Source: Lepidonotus clava (taxonomy: Eukaryota > Annelida > Polychaeta > Phyllodocida > Polynoidae). From it: DNA of 64,000 nt. How positions within the stretch are numbered: position 1 is the stretch's first letter; each line of letters starts with the position of its first letter. A model generated the notes under the pieces. It searched no databases. It worked only from the letters and a program-made list of their open reading frames with translations, and was not told the DNA's origin. Below are positions 38,478 through 50,600 of this stretch, in pieces. The position numbers and the translations under genes are program-made. The DNA is taken from positions 29,552,792 through 29,616,791 of the forward strand of contig OW387135.1 in the NCBI GenBank assembly GCA_936440205.1, read 5' to 3'.

Positions 38478-40280
38478 TTAATAATGGGCTATCCTGTTCT
38501 CGGCCACGATGGGCTGGAGGAGGACTATCTCTGAGCGGTTGCCAGTCGGGCTTTGGTGTATGGTGAGAATGTTTCCCTCCGGAGTGAGGCCAATAAGTCG
38601 AGGGTTCAGTCGGAACGCCCGACTGTTCTTATCTAAGACGATAAGCGGCTGCATGACCCTACCTCCGGCAGGTATGATAAAGACGTTATCCGGAGTGGCC
38701 ACCAGCATATTCCCTATACGGTCAACAAAGATCCCAGTGCAGGCTTGGGGGATCTTGGTAGAATGCAGGACCGCCCCATCATATCCGTACACCCGCACGT
38801 AGTGGCTGGAGCCGTGTTGGTAGGCGAGGGCAATGTGGCCGCCGTGAACCGACATGTTGAACATGTCCGGCCCGCTGCCGCCCTTGTCCGTCGACTCGAA
38901 TTTCGACACGAGCTTGCCGTCCTCGTCGTAGATACAGATCTGTTTGGTGCGCATGTCGTTGATGACGTAGCGTCCCTGGTCGTCGATGGTGAAGGAGCCG
39001 GGGCTGGGGTAGATGCTGAACTGCCCCACCTGGTTGAGGAGCCCCGCGCCCTTGAAGGTCTTCACCCAGCGGTCGGCGGTGACGGCGATGTCGCCGCTCC
39101 TGGTGATGCCCACCCCTGCCGGCCGGGCCACCTCCAGGAGGAGCACCCTCTGCTGGAAGCGCCCCGTCTTATCGCAGATTAACAGCCCGTGGTTGGCGTA
39201 ATCCGTCACCACGTAACGACCTGTGGGCATGACGGCGATGCCCGACGGCTCCTTGAGGTAGGCCGTTGTCTTGTACCGGTACACGATCTTAAGACGGGTC
39301 CACAGCTTGTTGATGATGTGACCACGGTCACCAGCCTCTATGAAGAACTTGTGGATGTTGACCACCGGCTCGTTGGTCACCTCGATGTTGCCGAGTATAG
39401 CGTTGTTGGTGAGGACGAACTCCAGGGACCGGAAGTCGGTGATCTCCACGGGCCGGATGTCGACGGCCAGCGCGGCCTTGACGTCGTTCTCCAGCTTCAT
39501 GGCGTCGACCACCAGCTTGTCGTCTTTTCCCACGCTTAGGTCGTGCTCCACGGTCCTACGGAGGCCGTTAATCTGGTCGTAATCCGACTTCATGTTCTCC
39601 TTCCGGTGGGTCAGATTATCCAGGTAGTCGTCGAAGTGCGAGTCCATCGTGTGGGTCATCTTCTCATGCTGCGTCTTCAGCTGCTGGGCCAACTGGTTGA
39701 CCTGCTCGTTGACTTTGACCTTCATCTTCCTCCGGGCTTGCTCTATGTTGATCTCCAGGTCCTGGATCTTCTTGATTTCAGTATTAATATTAAGCAGCTT
39801 GCCATCCAGGGTGTCGACGGCGCTCTGCAGGAAGCGTCGGCTGTGGCGCACCTTGTCGCGGATGTCCTCGATGTTGTGGCCCTTGTGGTCGATCATGGTG
39901 CAGTTGACGCAGATGAAGTCGCTGCACGTGTCGCAGTAGTACTTGATCGGGGCGAAGCGGTGGATGGCGCACGTCGGCACGTTCATTGCCCTTTTCTTGG
40001 AGACGATCTGGTGCTCAGCCGTCACGCGCGTCGTCCGGTGCTGGTCAGTGCACGTCTTGCACATCTGCATGTCGCATGTCATGCAGTAGGAGCTGGATGC
40101 CTTCCGACGACCTTTCAAACGACACACGTGGCACTGGTCGCCCTCCAGCATCGGCCCTGGAGGAGGGGCCTTTTTGGCCGGAGCATCCTTAATGGCCAGC
40201 GCCGAGAAGCCCTGGGGCTGCGTGCTCCCTTGGCGGTATTTTGACATGTCGACGACTCTATCTAGAGCTGTTCCAGCCAT
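38478..40280 (-). CDS. B-box / coiled-coil / NHL-like protein without RING (TRIM-NHL-like)
   Basis: A single-exon 600-residue protein. Residues 1-47 are unstructured and Pro/Ala/Lys-rich. An atypical B-box 1 uses C50, C53, C66, C69, C74, C77, H81 and H90. B-box 2 uses C104, H107, C116, C119, C124, C127, H132 and H135 (KYYCDTCSDFICVNC). A coiled coil spans about 145-265. From about 335 to 590, repeated units of the form PSGIAVMPTGRYVVTD, PAGVGITRSGDIAV, PGSFTIDDQGRYVI and CTGIFVDRIGNMLVA form an NHL-like beta-propeller. No RING precedes the B-boxes, so intrinsic ubiquitin-ligase activity is doubtful. The architecture matches Drosophila Brat, whose propeller binds RNA, but orthology is not claimed. 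Start: first ATG at 40278-40280; a second Met at residue 12 is possible. Coding GC far exceeds the flanks. Being intronless, it may descend from a retrocopy or belong to an expanded TRIM-like family. Confidence 0.9.
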   Translation of the reverse strand: MAGTALDRVVDMSKYRQGSTQPQGFSALAIKDAPAKKAPPPGPMLEGDQCHVCRLKGRRKASSSYCMTCDMQMCKTCTDQHRTTRVTAEHQIVSKKRAMNVPTCAIHRFAPIKYYCDTCSDFICVNCTMIDHKGHNIEDIRDKVRHSRRFLQSAVDTLDGKLLNINTEIKKIQDLEINIEQARRKMKVKVNEQVNQLAQQLKTQHEKMTHTMDSHFDDYLDNLTHRKENMKSDYDQINGLRRTVEHDLSVGKDDKLVVDAMKLENDVKAALAVDIRPVEITDFRSLEFVLTNNAILGNIEVTNEPVVNIHKFFIEAGDRGHIINKLWTRLKIVYRYKTTAYLKEPSGIAVMPTGRYVVTDYANHGLLICDKTGRFQQRVLLLEVARPAGVGITRSGDIAVTADRWVKTFKGAGLLNQVGQFSIYPSPGSFTIDDQGRYVINDMRTKQICIYDEDGKLVSKFESTDKGGSGPDMFNMSVHGGHIALAYQHGSSHYVRVYGYDGAVLHSTKIPQACTGIFVDRIGNMLVATPDNVFIIPAGGRVMQPLIVLDKNSRAFRLNPRLIGLTPEGNILTIHQSPTGNRSEIVLLQPIVAENRIAHY

Positions 40281-42350
40281 CGGGGAAATATATTACAGAC
40301 TTGCCACAAAACCGTTTCACCAGATTGATTTTTGTCAAGGTTTACGTTACCACCTCCGACTCAATAAAACAATATAGCTTGTAATCTTACCAACTCCAAG
40401 TAAATCTGGTCAATGGTAATCCACAATTACTGCCCCGTCTTAACATTCCTAGGAGTTCTTTTTATAACGAGGACGTGATCTTCAAAGTACTAATACATTT
40501 GGTGGGTAGTTATGAATAGTTCTCACTGAACAGAGTTATCGTTGCATCCTGAACTTCGATCCACTCCTTGTTGTGTCCATAACGACCCCTCATAAGCCAT
40601 GAGGTGAGGTCGACTGAACATGGAGTCCCATGTATACACCCAGCAAGCCTGGCGACTCCACTGCTACTGTTAAGTTTTCAGTATGACGCTGTGCTATATA
40701 CAATACCATTGAGTAAACACTCCTTCAATACACGCTCAATAGCGGATTGACTGACATGAGTTCAACATTAGCGCTACAGCGTGATTGTCCTAAAAATCAA
40801 AATGTTGAATGTCAGCATATTCTGATGTCGTTTGGTATCATCCAGTAAGTATGTAATGGCTCCATGTGGAGTGTCTTTTTTGGTTTCCTCTCACCTGAGA
40901 GTTGTGTTCCGAGCTGTGGTTTTCCCACGGCACTAATCCACAGGCAGGTGCTCGGTAGTGACCACCTCACCTGTCCATGACTAAAGCTACTCCAAGGCTC
41001 TCCAGGTGATCGATAATCTCAGCCAGAAGCATTGGGCACCCTGGAGGAATTAAGCCTGACAAAGCCCTATACCGTGAACTAAAGTAAACCCAGTGAAATG
41101 GACATTAATATTGTCGTTAATTGTGGTTTTGAAACGCTCTATGAGTTAAGTTGAGTATATTTTTATGATTCATGTCTGGGGCAAAAAAAAGACAAGAGGA
41201 AGTTTGATTTTTCGTTGTATAGTTGTAGCATTCAAAATTCCAACTAACACTAGGCAACGCTGTATGCCACAGGTTGATTCTGTATTCATGCACCATTTCC
41301 CAAACAAAATTAAAGTTATCTTAGTAATCCTATTTATTCTATAAAAAGTCTATAATTCAGCCTAAAAACAGACTTTTTTTTTAAATAAAATAAGTCGGAT
41401 AAAGTACTATTAGGTGATAACCGGCATAGATATTCGTCCTACCCGTATAAAAAAAAGTCTGCATTTATGAAACTGAATGTATTCCCTTTGCCGAGGCCGA
41501 TACACGTAACATATAACTCATCTGGAAGGCATAGATTATTAGAAGTAGCAGGCAGGGTTAGTTTACATGTCGGCCTTCTTATTTAATGCGGTAAATGCAT
41601 CAAGTCCATTCTTAGATTAAGTGCATTTTCCCGCCTATGTTGCTCCTCTCAGCAGGAATAATATTTGTATATAAGGCTGCACTTGAATGCCGTGGAAATC
41701 CTGGCCCAAGTACCTGTTGTTTTGGTGCTGCCAATCCACACACCTGGGCCCATGACCAGTCTATTTTGCTGAAGAAACATGGTACTCGTTCGTTAAGATC
41801 AATACACTCTTGTATTGAAACCATTATACAAAGCTTGGTCGCAGACAAAACAATATTTCATTTATCGATGATGGAAATAGTTCCAGAACATTCAAAACAG
41901 CTTGGGAGGTAACTACATAATGAAACCTTTTTCGTATTTCGCAAACCAGGTCTTTACCAGGTTTATTGAGTAAAAATCATTGGTTTTCATGTGAACAAAA
42001 ATTAATGTGAGTGAATCTTTTTAGAAAAGGACAGGTATGCGAAGAGCGTTTTAACGAAACAGCACTTTTATAATAAAGAGAACCTGTGCTAACTTTAAAG
42101 GATACACCCCTTTGTTTACACAGTATTCAATTCCTGACAGCCTCCCCCTACTTCCTCTTGTCCTTTACTGGAACGTGCCTGATGAACAATGTACAAGAAA
42201 TCGCTAGGCCTACATGTATTTGCAACAGGTTGCCAATATTGTCTTTGAAACATTGGTCTCTTCTGGTAAGCTGGTATTACGGCAACCCATCTACATCCAA
42301 TCAATTATGCTATATACTTATTCATCATTTCTAACACTTATGGAGCCTAC

Positions 42351-42997
42351 CTTTAACCCTTTCGCTGCTAAATATGTCATTCTACAGTTCATAATTACAA
42401 AGATATTTGCCAAAATATGAAAATTAGTCTTGAAAATGTCTAAAACTCAAATTTTCTCTAGATTCCTCTGCTATAGTTAGTTTTTATGTAAGTTAGACGA
42501 AAACGTTCCAAATGCTGGCACCCTGCCAATTCTACAAACTTGTCTATGTTGGTAATATCTGCATTATGTTCCATTTATTGGTTCCCATGGTAACCATCAA
42601 TTGCTGAAATATCTATTTTATTTGTTTCAAAGAGAACAATAAAGGTTTATTGTATTCAAACAAAAAAAACTGTTTTGTGATTATCATAAATGAAACCAAA
42701 GTTATGACATTTTGAAAATCATATAATTTTCCAAAAATTAACAAATTTCTATCAATTTTAAAAAAGATGGCAAAATCAACTTTGTGTATATCATTACAAG
42801 GTTGGTTGATTGCAATTCTGCTATTTTCTAATGAATTGACACTAGAATATTCAAATGGCCATATCTCTGGTTCTAAAAGGAATTTTTGAAAAATTCTTTC
42901 AGTTTCTGAAAGCCCAGCTCCTCTTCTTTAAATGCTCTTCCTATGGGATTTTACTATAGAGCCACTTTTGTGGCTTCCCGCGGTGAAAGGGTTAAAG
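42351..42997. mobile_element. 647-bp element with CTTTAACCCTTTC terminal inverted repeats
   Basis: CTTTAACCCTTTC (42351-42363) is matched by the exact complement at 42985-42997. The inside is AT-rich with CCCATGGTAACC and no ORF of note. Likely a non-autonomous DNA element; the family is unassigned and no target duplication is seen. Confidence 0.5.
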
Positions 42998-43339
42998 GGA
43001 CCTAACATTTTCCCTATACATTAGTCTGTTTCATTATGTACTGTGCATAACCCATGCCACACAAGCTCAAAGAGGAACATTAAAATGGCAAAAATTGGGA
43101 GAGTTAGGTCGAAAATAACAGTTTTATTAAAAATAAATTCATAATAAATTAACAAAAGAACATATATCATATCTGATTAAATATATGGATTTACAAGGTT
43201 TTGAGCAACAACTTTTTCGCGAACTATATGTTAATCTATCAAATATTAAGCCTCCCATAGGCATCCATAGTAAAGCTATATTTGTCCATCGTGTGGAAAT
43301 TGAAAATTGCCATTATTTATGATTCACCTCGTGGTTTAA

Positions 43340-43760
43340 ACAGTATCCTACAGGTGGCACTATCACACTCAACACTTCAAAGGACTCTCCAGATGGGGCT
43401 TCACTCCATAAACATAAACCAAGCATATAGACTATGGCACAGGTGGTCTGCACCTGCTCTGAGACCACTTCTCACCAACCAATCACAGATCGGCCTTGCT
43501 CTGATCATCCAATCAGTCTCCACTCCCTGCCTCCCAACAGCCTTCCAGACCACTTATATACCCCTGCAGATCACTGCTCTCATCAGATTGGTGAGGAGGA
43601 CGAAATCCCAACCACCATGCCCTTTTTATAATCATTTTATACCAACGAGGACTTTATTATTATCATGTTCATCTTTTAATTATCTATTATTGTTTTAAAC
43701 TTACATCTTGTACATATATTTATACATCCCTTTTATCTATTAAAATTTCCAAACCACGAC
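43340..43760 (+). repeat. Promoter-like module, possibly an unclassified interspersed repeat
   Basis: Two CCAAT boxes on the plus strand (ACCAATCAC and TCCAATCAG) precede a TTATATA box near 43552, and an AT-rich tail follows. The block differs in composition from its flanks, which suggests an inserted element. No coding domain is visible. Confidence 0.25.
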
Positions 43761-44573
43761 GTTGTTGAGTCATTAGGTAGGATGCGCCGCTCATGTGCGC
43801 ATCAGCAAATGGTGCGATTGCCATTAAGATATTAGCAAATATGGTTAGATTCCTTAGATAATCTTAGAATTAAATGGACTCAAATAGCCTTGAATAGGAC
43901 TGGCGCCATGCTACATAACTTCTATGGTAGGCCTATAGGCTGTCCTCAAATCGACATGAACAATTCCGAATTCAAATGCTTAAACTTATGACTAAAATCT
44001 GAACTATAAAGACATAAATTTCTTCTCAAAACACACAATTGAACGCCCATTCCAAAGTTAAGTGTGAGGAAAACGAAAATAATGGAAAAAATGTCTTCAT
44101 TCAATATGGGTTGGATGCTATGTTAAACATTTATCATGCCACACCCAGCTTGACGTGTTGAATCCCACATCACTCCAAAGGTCCCCAGATGTGGGTCAGC
44201 GCCCGGGAGGTCGTCGACCTGCGGCGAGTCAGTGGGGGAAACATGATACAGAAAGAGCTCAGCTCACAGCTTCCACTCATCACATGACAGCCTTGAACCA
44301 ACAGTCTAACAGTGCCTGCTGAGGCTCAGAGAGGCTGAGGCTTGCTATCAGTGGAGGATGTGACTCTAATTGGTTCAATTCTTCAACCATAACCACTCTT
44401 CTGCTAATCAAGATCGCTGTGCAGGTCTACTTAGAACAATATACACATGCTGGGAAATTGTCGCTGGTTGCTGCGAAAAGCTTATTTTCCAGAAGGCGTT
44501 ACATTTTCTGCCCGTGGTGTGTCGCTACAGGGACGTGCGAGGCTGGAACCACGCGCGATCCAGTTTGGTTTCC

Positions 44574-44653
44574 ATGGCAACCGAAACAGTCAAGCTACCA
44601 GCATTGTCCTCTGCTCTACCAGACCCCGAGGTATTGCCACGACGTCCGGGGAA
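44574..44653 (+). CDS. P450 exon 1 (N-terminus, tentative)
   Basis: ATG in frame, encoding MATETVKLPALSSALPDPE and eight more residues up to a phase-2 donor, GGAA|GTAGGG. It is phase-compatible with the next exon. An in-frame upstream ATG at 44370 would add 68 residues with several Arg. The earlier GAG|GTATTG donor would break the frame. Confidence 0.5.
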
Positions 44654-47600
44654 GTAGGGTATCCTTTTCCCCTAACCGTTTTTTTTTACACGAAGGATAC
44701 ATTGGAGCAAGGTATCTATCTGATTTCGCATAAGTTTAGTGAACAATTAGGCTTTCTTCTTTGAATCTCATCTTCATCATCAGCAACCAATACATTCATG
44801 GAATCGTGTCGGCAGCTACCAGGGATTATATGAGGTTGGATCTATGTAGAAACCCACATCAAATAACGATATCAGGTAAGTTGAACATACACTTCGTAGC
44901 GAAATATTCTTAGTTTTTGTGGCTTTGGTATCTTTGAATATAATATAATTATAGCACTTGTTTTAGGTCTATTGCTTGTCCAGAACATTGGCAATTTGAA
45001 TTACAAGCAAGGTTGCTGAGTTATTGCACAGATGATAAATGAAGATTTTCTGGCATACATACGTATTGCAATACCAAGCATTAGTGATTTCCCCGGTACT
45101 GCTTAAATACACTTATTTACTGAAAGGGAAAAAGAATCGAATTGATATTCACTGTTCCTGGAGTAGATCAATGATCTTTACCACAGCCCTTGTTACAGGC
45201 TGTCATCTGGCCCAAGTTAAGGAATAACGTATACGTAAAGAGAGTTAGTTTTAGAGGTATAGGCACGTATATATCAATGCGTAGTTGTTGTAGGCAGAGT
45301 TTCCTGGAAGAGAAGACCTATGTGGGAGTCTGTAGTCTGATATCTCTGCACAGAATCCCACCTGAGAGCACAGCTAATTTCCTCTCATAAGAACGGCTTC
45401 CCACAGGGTATTGTGGGTCAGCCACTGCCACAGGGAGTCCGGAAACAAACTAAAAAGAAAGGTTATTTATAATGTCTCTCTCCTTTATATTATAAACCTT
45501 TTGGACAAACATTTCTTCTGGAACATAACAACTGTTGTAATTACGATTTTCAATTTTGATATGTAATTACGATAGTCGAGCGATGAAATATTTTGTCTTA
45601 GTAAAAGTTTCATTAATAGTCTAATGGGTACTGTGTTGTAAGGATGAGACAATTTGATGATATTTTCTACTTCAACAGTTAGAAATGTGTACCATTCCAT
45701 ATTGAATTCATAGATAAACCCCTGATAATGTTGCCTACTGTCTATACTCTTTCTTTATTGTTACCAATACTTCTCCGTTTACCAGTTTTATATTGAATTG
45801 AAAAAAACATGTTTTTCTTCTTACCACCATTTTCTCTTCGATTTTCAGTAAGACCATCAAGATGGTGAAACCCTTCGCTCTAATGCCCGGCCCTAAGGGC
45901 CTGCCCTTCTTTGGTTCTGCCCTGTCTTATTCTAGGTTTGGTAAGTTACCTTTCTCAGGTTTCCATATCCAGAACTTGTTAATATACACAGTAGACAATG
46001 AAGAAATCTCAACTTACTCCAAAATACTCCTAAGATATTACAACTAACCTTATTGCGGCAAAGGCTCACCCGGGGGTCTTTACATTCCAAATAAAATTGT
46101 TATAATTATATGTTGAATATTCAGGATGCGTTTTATCAGAAGTAGACTGAATATACTCAACAGTTTTGTTATTTTCTTTCTTTCGATATGGTTATTATGT
46201 ATAGGCTATGACAAAAACTATATAATTATATCTGTTCTGAAAAAATACTATTACATACAATTACAAGTTGGCAGTTAGCAGACAACCAATTCTATTGAAT
46301 ACCACCTGACCAAGGTAGCTTTGCCTTATACAGCTATAACACTTCTCACCATTATGCCCACATCTAGGTAAGTTCTCATTTGAGAGGTTGCACGAGGCCA
46401 AAAGGGCCATGTTGGCGTTGCACGGCCCCCTGTATAAGGAGAAGCTCGGGCCCGCCGCCTGCCTCGTCCAGGTCTTCAGACCGGAAGACGCCGAGACGGT
46501 GTTCCGGTCGGACGGCAAGCTACCCCTCCGACCGCCCCTCCCCATCACTATAGCCGCCCACAAGAAGGACGGCTACCCGCTGGGCCTAGGATCTCTGTGA
46601 GTGGGATATATGGGTCAATTTATATGGTTTTGATAAATGTATATACTCACGATCGTTCTGGTAGCAGAGGGCGTAGGTGTAATTGAATATAGAACTTATA
46701 GGAGAAAATTAATTATAGTGATGATTATGGAACTAAAAATGATTCTAGCCATGGGCATTATTCAATTTTGGATTTTACATGTTTACCAGTTTACACTCGA
46801 GTAATAAATCTAAAGTATGTGTTTCCCCCTTCCATCAGACGGTATAGGATGCTGTTCTTTGCTGATGGTCTCTCATTTTCCCAATGATTTATAATCTTAG
46901 TCATTCAAGAGGTATATCTATTATATAGGGCCGGGTATTATCCCCTCCAACCATTGCGAACCTTATCTAAAATGATGCCTTTGAAGGTGCCTGTAGTCCA
47001 AAAATCACATCCACATCAATGTGAAATAATACCAATCACTATTATCAGCTGATTATACCGAATTGTACATGTATGTATACCGCCGATGAGCTGTTCTTGC
47101 CTAGATATAAATAAATATCATAGTCGCAGACCTTTCATAAAGCTCGATGACCTAAAGATATTACATTGCTGCATGCACAGTATTTAATTCTGTATCTCTA
47201 TTTATATACGTAGAAATGGTGACGCCTGGTATGACCTTCGAAAGGCTGTTCAGAAGCAGTTAATGCATCCTAGAGCTGGTGCCCGTTACCTTCCCGCGCA
47301 GAATGCAGTAGCAGACGACTTTTTAGCAGTTCTGGAGCAGGAAATCAGCAAGGATGGATACATACATGACTTCATAAGCATCATAACAAAATATACAATG
47401 GAATGTAAGTTGACACCTTATGCTGTTATATAAACGAAGAGTGACTTTGCAGCATCCTTAACACTATGTGAAACCATAGAGCTAGAGAATAGTTGGTGCG
47501 CTCTATGATGTATGGTAAAACTAAGTACTCGGTTTGCTCAGTTGCATAATTTCACCACCTTGCATATTGAGATTATCAAAATGGTTGAACTATCGTAGTT

Positions 47601-50600
47601 TGCGTATAATGCATTGAATAATGTCTTTATATTGTTCCCATATAGCTATAGCTACAGTGTGTTTCAACACGAGACTTGGCTGCCTTAATTCTAAGTTGGA
47701 GGTTGGATCTGAAGCGCACCAAATGGTGACATCATCAACAGCAATGTTTCAGGCAGTGCAGAAGACAACGTTTGCGTTCCCTTGGTACATGCTATTTAGG
47801 ACGCCTCTCTACAAGCAGTTCATTAACGCCAACAACATATGTCATAAGTAAGTAGCCATTCACATCATTAGATTATTCCTTGACTGATCAAATGAACACC
47901 ATTAAAGCCAACAACATAACTATGTCATAAGTAAGTAGCAATCCTTTACTGATCAAATGAAAACTCTATATTATATAATTATTGCCTTCATTTTTTACTA
48001 AGAAGAATATTTATGATTTTGAATTTGCAATATTGTGTTGCCAGAAAATATTCTTAATCGTCATTTGCATTCCCTCATTAGAATTATGAAATAATTACAT
48101 GGGAACTTTAGAATGCTCTTGCTTCCTGAAGTATACATGTCTAAACTTACTGCCTATTGCTTACTGCCTACTTGTCATTACTGATTATGTTTTAAGCATT
48201 GCTTACGGACATCTGAATGCTGCAATGGAAAGAAGGGGTTGTCCTGTCAATACAGGATCCAGGAATAGTGAGGAAGGCGAACAAGCACAAACATTTCTAG
48301 AAACGTTGACCGTGACCAATCATCTCCAATCCGAACAAGTAGTCGGAATAACGACTGATCTTTTCATCGCTGGTATAGATTCGGTGAGCTATTGTCAGAA
48401 TTTCTATAATAACATTATTCCTTCTTGGTTTTTAAAGACATCGAGCTTAGATCTCGACCTTGTCAAATACTTATCAGTTCGGTGAGATAAAACTGAGACA
48501 AAGGAGGGTTGCAGGGAAGCAGCATGGGGCTGCGAACGGCAAGGGGGGGTGGCCATGGCCCGGGCTTAGAGAGTAGCTCAATTTCAAGCTGAGTTAATAA
48601 CAAGGTAATGAGTTAAGACTTATCTTAGTACTTCAAAACGCCAATACTAATCTTTTCAAATTGACAAGCATTTAATAAGGATGAGTTTTCAGTGAAGCAC
48701 ATGCAATTGATAACCAGAACTAACACATAATGACCGATACATCTAGGGCTGCATGTATGACCATGATAAACCTATGTATTATGTTTGATATTGATTATTC
48801 TGTTTGCAATTGCTTCAAATTCTTTACCAGACAGCGAATGCTCTGAGTTTTGTGGTGTACAACCTCGCGCGGCACCCCGACAAGCAGGAGGCGCTCGCCC
48901 AGGAGTTAGACCGAGTACTTCCGGTGGGCACTGACGTCACATCAGAGGCAATAGAACAGCTGGTCTACATGAAGGCATGCGTCAAGGAGTCATTCAGGTT
49001 GGTGGTCAACAGCTCAAATGTTGAAATCGCTGATCCCACTTTTCTTTCTCAAGTATACATGTATAAGTTTTGGCATAGAATTGCTGGTCCTTGAAATGAC
49101 GGGTCGTTGCAATGACATTTCAGGCATGAGCGTTTAAGGTCTTTAATGACATGATAGCAATGATAATATTGCTAAGATTTTTAGCAGTTCATTCCATACT
49201 GGTGCCAATCCAGAAATAATTATCAATGTTACTTTCAAAGACATACCATGGGGTATACAATTTTATGTACTCATTAATATATATCATGTTAGAACAAAAA
49301 TGGTTGCCAGTTAGTTCAGAGCTGGTACATGACTTCATTATACATTAGGGTGATACAAGTAGTTAAGAGTTTAACACAGGGCGATACAAACCTGGGTGAT
49401 AACCAGCCTTGTATCGCTCTACAGGGCGATACATAAACTTGTTATTTTTCTAAAATTCATAAAATTTGAAATCATTAACCCCTTCAACCCTCTATTCCTG
49501 AGAATATTAGGTAGAAAATATCTGTAGAGAAGAGAAAGTAAGCTTTCAAATGCTGCAGACATTTTAAAAATAATTATTCATTTTAGAAGCTAAGATATGG
49601 TTGTAAGAAGTGCCCTATCTCTTGTATAATAGAAACATCCCAGTCCTGATTATCATATTACTTTCCATGTTATGGCAACTTGAACTTGACCATATTTAGT
49701 AGGAAAAGAAGGCATATCTAATTATAGAAAATGATAGAAATGTAATAACTTTTGATTCGGAAGGTAGTTTCTCTATCTGTTTAAAGTTTTAGATGAACAA
49801 AGATATTTTCTACATTATCCATGACAAATGTTCTATTAACCATTAATATTCTTTTTTCTGTAACCATGGTAACTTAACAACATTTCTTAAACATAGAATT
49901 TCCAAGAAAAAACATTCCATTGCAAATTTGCCATAATGCCTCATTCATGAAAATTTGGTTATTTCTGCAAACGCCATTGAATTTTCTGCAAATTTTCATA
50001 TAAGTCAAGTTTTCACACAAAATTACCTAAGGAATATGTTTTTCCAAATAATTCCTTAATTATTGCAATTGAGAGGGTGATTTCGAGGTTTTGGCATATT
50101 TGCCCTAAATTGGGCATGATGTCCTGTACTTAAATATGTGTTCTAAAAGGACTAATTATCTTTGAAGGATAATATAAAAAGCTGGAGATTCCTTGGAACA
50201 TTAGGAATATTTTGATATTTACCTTTTGACTGTAGGATAAATACTCATTTTGCAATTAGAAAATAACCATAACCTTAGGTTCCAATTTATGGGTAACAGC
50301 CATGTGGTGGCCAAATATGGCCTTATGGGGTGGAAGGGGTTAAGAAATAACAAATATAAAATATGCATACAGCCCATCTGCACAATGTTCCTATAGCTAC
50401 ATTTTACTTGTTACTGTTTGTGGATTTGATGGATATATATAATTATATATAAAAAAAAAACGCCGTGATAACCGCCCTCGTACTCCCTTCTCGGTTGGTT
50501 ATATGTATTCTGTGCATGTCGGCCTAATACTGGGTTCTACATCTTTCCTCCTGCTCAGACTAAACTTTCCAATAGAGGGCGGCACAACGCGAATTTTGCA

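Larger units (their letters stand above)
40281..44369. other. Intergenic region between divergent TRIM-like and P450 genes
   Basis: It should hold the promoters of both genes, but none is clear. It contains the inverted-repeat element at 42351-42997 and a promoter-like module at about 43340-43760. Other sequence is AT-rich. Confidence 0.5.

Noticed and set aside
38745-40244. Plus-strand ORFs of up to 233 codons over the TRIM-like gene
   Set aside because: Antisense shadows of a GC-rich exon whose minus-strand frame has clear B-box and NHL motifs.
41612-41912. Overlapping ORFs on both strands between the TRIM-like and P450 genes
   Set aside because: Short, unrecognised, and without splice or promoter context.
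43590-43630. CATCAG...GGACGAAATCC string resembling a hammerhead core
   Set aside because: The CUGANGA element is missing on either strand in the right order.
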